From Trachipleistophora hominis (lineage: Eukaryota; Microsporidia; Pleistophoridae): a DNA stretch of 21,226 nt. The DNA is taken from assembly GCA_000316135.1 (NCBI GenBank), contig JH994083.1, positions 9,670 through 30,895 on the forward strand, written 5' to 3'. Positions 15,169-21,226 of the stretch are shown here, piece after piece (positions within the stretch are counted from its first letter, which is position 1; every line of letters begins with the position of its first letter). The translations under genes and the position numbers were made by a program. Under the pieces are notes generated by a model. The model made no database searches, had not been told where the DNA came from, and saw only the letters and a program-made list of their open reading frames with translations.

Positions 15169-18100
15169 TCAACGCAAAATTTGCGTTTTTGTCGGTACAA
15201 TTAGCGCCAAAAAATATGTTCGTTTCTACAATTTCAAGTGCTTCGAGTGTTGATGGCAGGAACGAAAAAAAATTCTCATCAATAAAATAATAATCTACGA
15301 TAAGCGTCTTAAGATTCTGGAACAGTTTAAGTTGTTCTCCATTTTTTTTGGAAATGCTAAATCCGACCAGGTTTAAGTGCTGGAGGCGATTTCGTATTTC
15401 AAAGGTAATCAGTTCGTTGAACAAGGCATTCATTTTTAGGTTGATTATCATGGCTCTGTCTGCATTTAGAAGTGATGGACGGGCAAGGTTGAATTGTGGA
15501 AACTTCTCCTTCAGCCAATGATCAGAACAAGAAATATTGAGGATATTCTTAAAGGAAATAAACGCAAATATGTCCATTTGTATCGATTTTCTATATTTTA
15601 GGCTGTGTAATGTTAGTCTCACAACACTGATGCAATTTACCAACACCGCTTGTAGAAAACTGCTTTCAAAGTTGTAAGCCATCTCCAAATCTAATACAGA
15701 GTGCAAAAAATGAAGAGAGTTTTTAAAAAATAATTTGCCGTGTATCTGTGGAATTATGACAAGTTTTTTCAAATTTCTGACCGTTGCCAAGTTGAATACT
15801 CCCGTACAATAAATAAAATGAATTTCTTCACAGTTCTCACCAATGTGAAATGTCCTTTTTTTCACCACATCTACCATTTGCAATATGACAGTGCGTATAT
15901 GGTCCGCGCACTTTATTACATTGGTTACCTTAAAATTCTGAATTGTTAAGGTATTGAGCGAGCCTAACATAAAAGCTTTGTTAAGAATATGCGGTAAAAC
16001 GTTTGTTAATGTTATTTTTTCCAGATTAACAGCGTTATAGCCATTCAAATCAATCCTATTCACATCCAATTTCACGCTTTTACATCCCTCACCGAACAAA
16101 AGTTTTACACCCTCAGCGATTTCACAGCGTTCCAGGACAATTTCCGCACTATCATTTGAAAATTGAATGTCTCCCTCAAAACAGAAATCCGCAAAATACC
16201 ACGCGTATTTCTTTGGTGTTCTGAGTGCCCTTCTATACCTGATAGTATTTTTTTCGTTCAAAACCAGGAATCGGAGGCCCCCTACGCCCGACATGTGCAT
16301 TACACCGCTTGATTTTTCTATGGATAGATATGAGACGTTCTTACCTATTTTGAACATGCAGCTGCGTTTGATAACCACGTTGTGAAGCTTCAACGTTTGA
16401 AGAGTGTTCCCTATGCACACGTTCTGTCCAATTTCTAACTTTGAAAGATACAAGTATGTCAAAGATTGATACGCTTTGCAATCGTAAATAAATAATGAGC
16501 TCCAAATAGTAATTGATTTCAAATGGATGGCTCTGGTGATGTCGATATCAACCGTGGTGCATTTCATCCTAAGGCACTCCACTTCCTTGTTCAAGCGCAG
16601 AGTTGAGCCATTGGCGGACCGGACATGACTTAAATGGAGGATTTTTACATCTTTAACAATTTCCACGTGGTTTAGAATTTGAAAATTTTTAAGCTTTAGC
16701 TTTGTGCAATTTTCTAGGCCATCCTCGTTGAAGAGCTTTACAAACCCGTTTACAAGAAAACGAGATTCACTACTTCCAACGTTCCTTAGCACATGGATAA
16801 GGTTTATTGATGTTCTGTTATGGTTAAGGAGGAAATTTTTCAGATTATTAAGCGGTATTCCTCGTAGTATGTTTTCCATGCTTGAGTAGATCGATTCATG
16901 ATGTTTGAACTGAGTGGGCACGCAAGGAATTATCACATGGTGGCTTAGAAGAAGGTTGCACGCTTCAAAACGATTGATCGGAATGGCCAATATGGACGCA
17001 TTTTCCGTGAAATCCATGTTGTGCAATACCAACGTATCGAGAGCTGTGCTGTTACGTATGTTTAACCGGCCTTTCAAATTATTCAAAGAAACGTTGATGC
17101 ATGTATAGTTGAGAGATAGGACTGCATTTTCCTTTATTAGCACGTTTTGGAGATTCAAATCGCTAATATTTACGTTTATAAATATTGATATTTCAATGAT
17201 CATGTTTATCGCTGTTATACTATACGCATTTACCGACGTTTTTGTGATTTCAAGCGAATATTCTGATTGAGTAAAATTTATCATTAATTCGTGTTCATGG
17301 GAAATAAACGGTATTTTAAACTTTCCGGTGCAATCTTTAATCTTCAATCCTTCGATGTCATTATCAATTCGCAAACTGCAATTTTCTGCGATCACAATAT
17401 TTTTGAGCTTTAGCCTCTTGATAGAAGGACCAAGAAAAATAGAATTATTTATGCGGGTATTCTCTAATACCAGCTCATTGCCTCTATATAGACACGATAA
17501 GACTGAAAATGTTTGGTGTTGGTCAAGTGTTCTTAAGTAAAAGTAACCATCACTCGCTAGATCAATTCTTTGGAAACCGTAAATATTGTCCAACAAAAAT
17601 TGCCCGCTGATATTTTCCAAGGAAATATTTCGGGTGTTTTTATGAATTTTTATGTAATTATTATTCATGATGTTGACGTTTTTCATATCTAGCTTTGATA
17701 CTCTCTCATTAAATTCGTTAGTACTCATAACAATGGCCGAATGTAACATAAATTTTAACATTCCATAGTTTTGTTTCGATTTAGACAATATCATTGAACC
17801 ATTTGTAATAGTTATCGATATGATTGCGTTGCTAATGAGGCTATGAAAATGAACTGTTCCGGTGAATCGGGTTAAAATTATGCTTTCTATATGCGATCTT
17901 ACGATAAGTTGCGTTTCAGGTAAAAATTTCACCTCTTTGAGGATAAGAGTTTTCACTTCTTGGCTTATATTTATCATGGTGTTCTTAAAGGTTCCATTAA
18001 CAACTTTCAGTATATCAACACATTCATCATTTTTCAGCGTGATTTTGATCGACCACACCTCACCAAATTGAATATTTAACATTTTTTCAATCTGAGGAAC

Positions 18101-19342
18101 ACAGACATGGCCCGAGCAATGTTCTATATCGACGACTATGCATCCAATATTAACGTTCAAGGTATTATTTGTTTTAATTTGAGAACGTTTCATTGAAATA
18201 TTTTCTAAAGTAATAGGTAAAATCATGGAAATTGATAAAGATGAATCACAAATTGTTAATTTTTTAAGTCTTTTAGGTAATATAAAGCCTTTCTTTAAAA
18301 CGCAATCTTCTATGTATAGTTCTAATTCTGGATTTGATAAAAAGCTTAAATCGAAGTTAAGACGCATTCTTGCAAATCGTAAAATGACTTTTTTCACATG
18401 TTGAAAAGTCAGAAATTTACATTTTAAGATTTTACGAATTTTGCTTTTAAAAGAATCGCTAAGAGATATCATGTGATCACTTCTATGCAATATGTGACAA
18501 GCAATATCTGAGAAATCAATATCGATAACAATATGAAGTTCGTGAAATGGTACTTCATTGTATGTTTTATACAAAAGCTTGCGATTTCTAAATATAAAAG
18601 TACTGGTTGTTTTCAAAATACATTTTGGAAAGTGATAGAGTATACTTAAGGTGTTTGCATAGAGAGGTGGTTCGCTTTTGGTTCCGTCAATACTTGAAAC
18701 AAATGCAAAATTACTATATTCATCTTTTACTACCACATACATTTCGTTTTGCATTTCTGCTATTAAATTTTTGTAGGCCATTTCAAATCGTAGATTCTTT
18801 TGTTGATTCGAACCCGACCTCTCCATAGAACAAATTTTGAGCCGATTATACAAGTCTCCATCGTTCAGTAATTGCTGGCATATAACACGCCTAAGTATTA
18901 TTTTATTATCTAAGAAAAGTATCAGATGGTCTAGAATGTCATAAATTTCAGAATCCGAAAGCGTTATTTTGTTTTCTAACGAGGCGTTAATCGCTTTCAG
19001 AAAAATCGATTTTGTGACAGGAATTTTCATGGTCATATACCTTGCTACGTGATCGTTATTATCTTTTTCAGCAGATTTTTCTCTGACTATGTCAACATCT
19101 TCGCACAAACCGCTTGGTTTAATAATATTTAGAGGATCAACCAATGCATTGTATTCTTTCATCTTGAAAATCGGTATTTGCAATAGGCAAATCTCCGAAA
19201 TACCTTCATAAAAATTTTTCAGCTGTGCTTCATACAAGTCTTTAAAGATTAAAAAATTTGACTCATCGTCTTCTGCTTCCCTTTCAAACAACAAAATCCA
19301 TCGAACAAGCATAGTTGACGTTTTTACAAAGGACAAATTCAT
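15161..19342 (-). CDS. Large leucine-rich repeat protein, 1393 aa, interrupted near its end
   Basis: No enzymatic domain is recognised. After an N-terminal helical part (about residues 1-270) the sequence is made of irregular leucine-rich repeats of about 20-24 residues with the pattern L-x-L-x-N-x-x-I and C/N-G turns, such as LKLKNIVIAENCSLRIDNDI and LQTLKLHNVVIKRSCMFKIG. This predicts a long curved solenoid for protein binding. The first 20 residues (MNLSFVKTSTMLVRWILLFE) hold a short hydrophobic run but no convincing cleavage site, so secretion is uncertain. Met11 is an alternative start. An in-frame TAA lies upstream of the listed ATG. The frame ends at TGA (15161-15163), and the repeat pattern continues in the next frame (14800-15168). 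Expanded, lineage-specific LRR families are known in microsporidia. No C-run precedes the ATG. Confidence 0.85.
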   Translation of the reverse strand: MNLSFVKTSTMLVRWILLFEREAEDDESNFLIFKDLYEAQLKNFYEGISEICLLQIPIFKMKEYNALVDPLNIIKPSGLCEDVDIVREKSAEKDNNDHVARYMTMKIPVTKSIFLKAINASLENKITLSDSEIYDILDHLILFLDNKIILRRVICQQLLNDGDLYNRLKICSMERSGSNQQKNLRFEMAYKNLIAEMQNEMYVVVKDEYSNFAFVSSIDGTKSEPPLYANTLSILYHFPKCILKTTSTFIFRNRKLLYKTYNEVPFHELHIVIDIDFSDIACHILHRSDHMISLSDSFKSKIRKILKCKFLTFQHVKKVILRFARMRLNFDLSFLSNPELELYIEDCVLKKGFILPKRLKKLTICDSSLSISMILPITLENISMKRSQIKTNNTLNVNIGCIVVDIEHCSGHVCVPQIEKMLNIQFGEVWSIKITLKNDECVDILKVVNGTFKNTMINISQEVKTLILKEVKFLPETQLIVRSHIESIILTRFTGTVHFHSLISNAIISITITNGSMILSKSKQNYGMLKFMLHSAIVMSTNEFNERVSKLDMKNVNIMNNNYIKIHKNTRNISLENISGQFLLDNIYGFQRIDLASDGYFYLRTLDQHQTFSVLSCLYRGNELVLENTRINNSIFLGPSIKRLKLKNIVIAENCSLRIDNDIEGLKIKDCTGKFKIPFISHEHELMINFTQSEYSLEITKTSVNAYSITAINMIIEISIFINVNISDLNLQNVLIKENAVLSLNYTCINVSLNNLKGRLNIRNSTALDTLVLHNMDFTENASILAIPINRFEACNLLLSHHVIIPCVPTQFKHHESIYSSMENILRGIPLNNLKNFLLNHNRTSINLIHVLRNVGSSESRFLVNGFVKLFNEDGLENCTKLKLKNFQILNHVEIVKDVKILHLSHVRSANGSTLRLNKEVECLRMKCTTVDIDITRAIHLKSITIWSSLFIYDCKAYQSLTYLYLSKLEIGQNVCIGNTLQTLKLHNVVIKRSCMFKIGKNVSYLSIEKSSGVMHMSGVGGLRFLVLNEKNTIRYRRALRTPKKYAWYFADFCFEGDIQFSNDSAEIVLERCEIAEGVKLLFGEGCKSVKLDVNRIDLNGYNAVNLEKITLTNVLPHILNKAFMLGSLNTLTIQNFKVTNVIKCADHIRTVILQMVDVVKKRTFHIGENCEEIHFIYCTGVFNLATVRNLKKLVIIPQIHGKLFFKNSLHFLHSVLDLEMAYNFESSFLQAVLVNCISVVRLTLHSLKYRKSIQMDIFAFISFKNILNISCSDHWLKEKFPQFNLARPSLLNADRAMIINLKMNALFNELITFEIRNRLQHLNLVGFSISKKNGEQLKLFQNLKTLIVDYYFIDENFFSFLPSTLEALEIVETNIFFGANCTDKNANFALKM

Positions 19343-20471
19343 ATTTGTTCTTTTTTATTTTCTCATCTTTTTATATTTTATTGTTTCCAAAAACACTAAA
19401 TTGGATTTTAGCTATAAATGTTAACGTTAACTAAGCTGATAAATTCTAAACTTATCTTTATAACCGTTTATTTTTTGAGAAAAGTGTTTGTTAGCGAGCT
19501 TGTCAGTCTGAGAAAAAAATTTTGTACCTTTAAGATAATATAAATTTATTGTTTCATAGTTTAATAGCAAATAAGACAAGCAATTTATTATTTAATTTAC
19601 CATTTCAAAATATTTTTGCCGATTATATGCGCAAGAAAGCGACTTCCATCTAAAAGCTTACGCTATAACACCATGGAACACACAAGTTGTTATAAAGCAG
19701 TCGCTAATAATACATACATATTAAATAATTTGCGGGTGAAAATGAATTTTGATCGCACAAATAATTAAATTTATATCCTGTCGTCTAAATAAAAATGATA
19801 AAAGCAATTTGAGTATTAAACAAGCAACACATAAATTGATTGGTTGATTCAAGGAAGCGAATAATTTATAGGTTTTATAGAATATCAAATGTGTGTTCGT
19901 ATTTCAATTGAGCATAATAATTAAGATTATAGTTATTTCTTGGTGCTCCTCTCTTACTAGACGTACATGAGATTGCATCTTGTTTATTCATCAAAGCGAG
20001 CGTGATGTAGTTAAAAAATACTCTCATTAATCTTAAACATATTGAAAATATTGGACATGAATATATTTATTATCTTTGACGATATCGGTCGTTGTGATGA
20101 AAGAGCACACGTTTTCCTTTTTTGAATTTTGCACAATTATTATTTTTTAGGACGCTTTTCTATTTATATATTAGTTGATTACAACGTAGGCAAAAAAGTA
20201 TACTTTCGACCAGAAGTTAGTTCTTCGACTTTAGCAAAAATATGTAAATGGCGAGAAAGATTGAAGAGAGTAACAAGTACTATTATTAGGCGAATATACT
20301 ATTTCTAAAGGATTAATCAAAGTAATATTCCATTTTACGAATGGGAATTGTCCAATAAAGGTTGTGCAAAGTGTAGTAGTGGACAGCATTATTAGAAATT
20401 TTATCGAAGAGTTATTCAGAACAATATAAATATCTACTATCTGTCAACTAAGTGTGCCACAGCACTACAGG
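19343..20471. other. Gene-poor stretch upstream of the LRR gene
   Basis: AT-rich, with no coding frame bearing an ATG on either strand and no tRNA. A weak resemblance to the repeat family near 19940-19985 (minus) was judged insufficient. The promoter of the LRR gene should lie at its left edge. Confidence 0.5.
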
Positions 20472-20577
20472 TTTTTTTAACTAAAAGTTCGTTTAATTAT
20501 CTCCTTGATACATACTACATAACCAAATATACTCTTCTTGTCTGCTATGAAATAGCATTACACGGTACTATATTCAT
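20472..20577 (-). repeat. Copy H of the SINE-like element
   Basis: On the minus strand it starts ATGAATATAGTACCGTG and ends TTTTAGTTAAAAAAA. The 3' half (GAAGAGTATATTTGG, then GTAGTATGTATCAAGGAG and GATAATTAAACG) is very close to copy D; the 5' half is more diverged. The long helix pairs AAGAGTATATTTGGTTAT with ATAATTAAACGAACTTTT, mismatched at the same internal positions as copy D, and with U-A replacing C-G at one pair. I found no convincing flanking duplication. Confidence 0.7.
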
Positions 20578-21226
20578 TCCTAATAATAAAAGGATAACTT
20601 GGAAATTGATTGATCAATTTTTTAAATAAATTATTTTACACTTCAAGAAAATATAAATTGTTTTTTACATTTCAGCATAAAATAAAAGGTTGTAGTCTGT
20701 TTAAAAATCTCACTTTCTGAGACGTTAACTACCATTCACTCCTGTGCATGTTTCAACAAATTAACATTATGGTATTTTTTGATTTTTTACGATTGCGCTA
20801 TTTGCAACAAAAATCAAAACAGATATTTCGAGCAAAATTCAGCTACAAAAAATAAATACTTATCAAAATATTTCAACTCAAAAATTCAGCTTCAATCCCT
20901 GTTTATATGCATTTTTAAAGAAATAGTGATGATATTAAGCATATATTTTGTTGATTAGATAAAAAGGAGTGGATACGTTTACGAAAGAATAGCGAAACAA
21001 TTACGAAAAAATGCTTTAAGCAACTGTAAATGTTATATATTAATTAAAGATAGACTCCTATAATAGACAAGCCTTACAGAATAAATTATTTTAGTCCTGG
21101 AAAAGTAAGAAATTCGTGTTTAACATCTTAGCATGAAATAAAAACAAAAAAAGTAGATGGAAATACAAAAAAGGATAATAAGCAAACCATTAATGGCTTG
21201 ATAAAATTGAAAACAACCAGTAATAA
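20578..21226. other. Gene-poor right edge
   Basis: Very AT-rich with no coding frame, tRNA or repeat copy that I can support. Confidence 0.5.

Noticed and set aside
15740..18828. Seven plus-strand ORFs of 61-73 codons inside the LRR gene
   Set aside because: All are antisense to the LRR frame, have no C-run or family similarity, and are of a length expected by chance in a 4-kb coding sequence.
19940..19985. Possible further copy of the dispersed element on the minus strand
   Set aside because: Only scattered matches (a TGAATAAA start and a CTAGTAAGAGAG piece), with no paired segments and no flanking duplication.

Overview
The window looks like a nuclear contig from a microsporidian (a reduced, fungus-related intracellular parasite). 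The evidence is a mitosome-type Hsp70 with no visible presequence and a very short C-terminal lid, a compact ArfGAP, a minimal Rad6-type E2, a eukaryotic uS10, a tRNA-Tyr with a short intron, several lineage-specific secreted or leucine-rich proteins, no introns in the recognisable protein genes, and C-runs just upstream of start codons, a known microsporidian feature. AT-rich, long intergenic stretches and a large LRR protein suggest the Trachipleistophora/Vavraia side of the group. That placement is inference; no rRNA is present to confirm it.

Layout: 1-792 holds only one weak small ORF. ArfGAP (minus) lies at 793-1512, followed by two 58-bp tandem units. A gene-poor stretch leads to a predicted secreted helical protein (minus, 3665-4843). 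A second gene-poor stretch precedes mitosomal Hsp70 (minus, 6051-7682), tRNA-Tyr (minus, 7955-8039) and a small acidic protein (minus, 8407-8574) with an in-frame open stretch behind it. Then come a gene remnant hit by a mobile element (about 9056-9249), the Rad6/Ubc2 E2 (plus, 9501-9989), an assembly gap of 299 N, a second secreted protein (minus, 11387-11992), uS10 (plus, 12959-13321), a broken hydrophobic ORF, and the LRR protein (minus, 19342 down to 14800) with one frameshift near its C-terminus. The last 1.9 kb has no gene.

The most interesting signal is not a gene. A dispersed, short (about 100-112 bp) element occurs at least seven or eight times in both orientations, always between genes or in gene remnants. 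Five copies have direct repeats of 10-13 bp at both ends, which look like target-site duplications; one copy is 5'-truncated. Most intact copies end in an A-rich tail. The copies share three paired segments whose bases change in a compensatory way between copies. I read it as a SINE-like retroposon family derived from a small structured RNA, or from the 5' end of a short mRNA. I cannot tell from here whether it has been described.

The housekeeping genes are unrelated and not an operon: vesicle coat cycling (ArfGAP), mitosomal protein import and Fe-S assembly (Hsp70), ubiquitin conjugation (Rad6), translation (uS10, tRNA-Tyr). Between them sit lineage-specific secreted or LRR proteins and decayed gene pieces.
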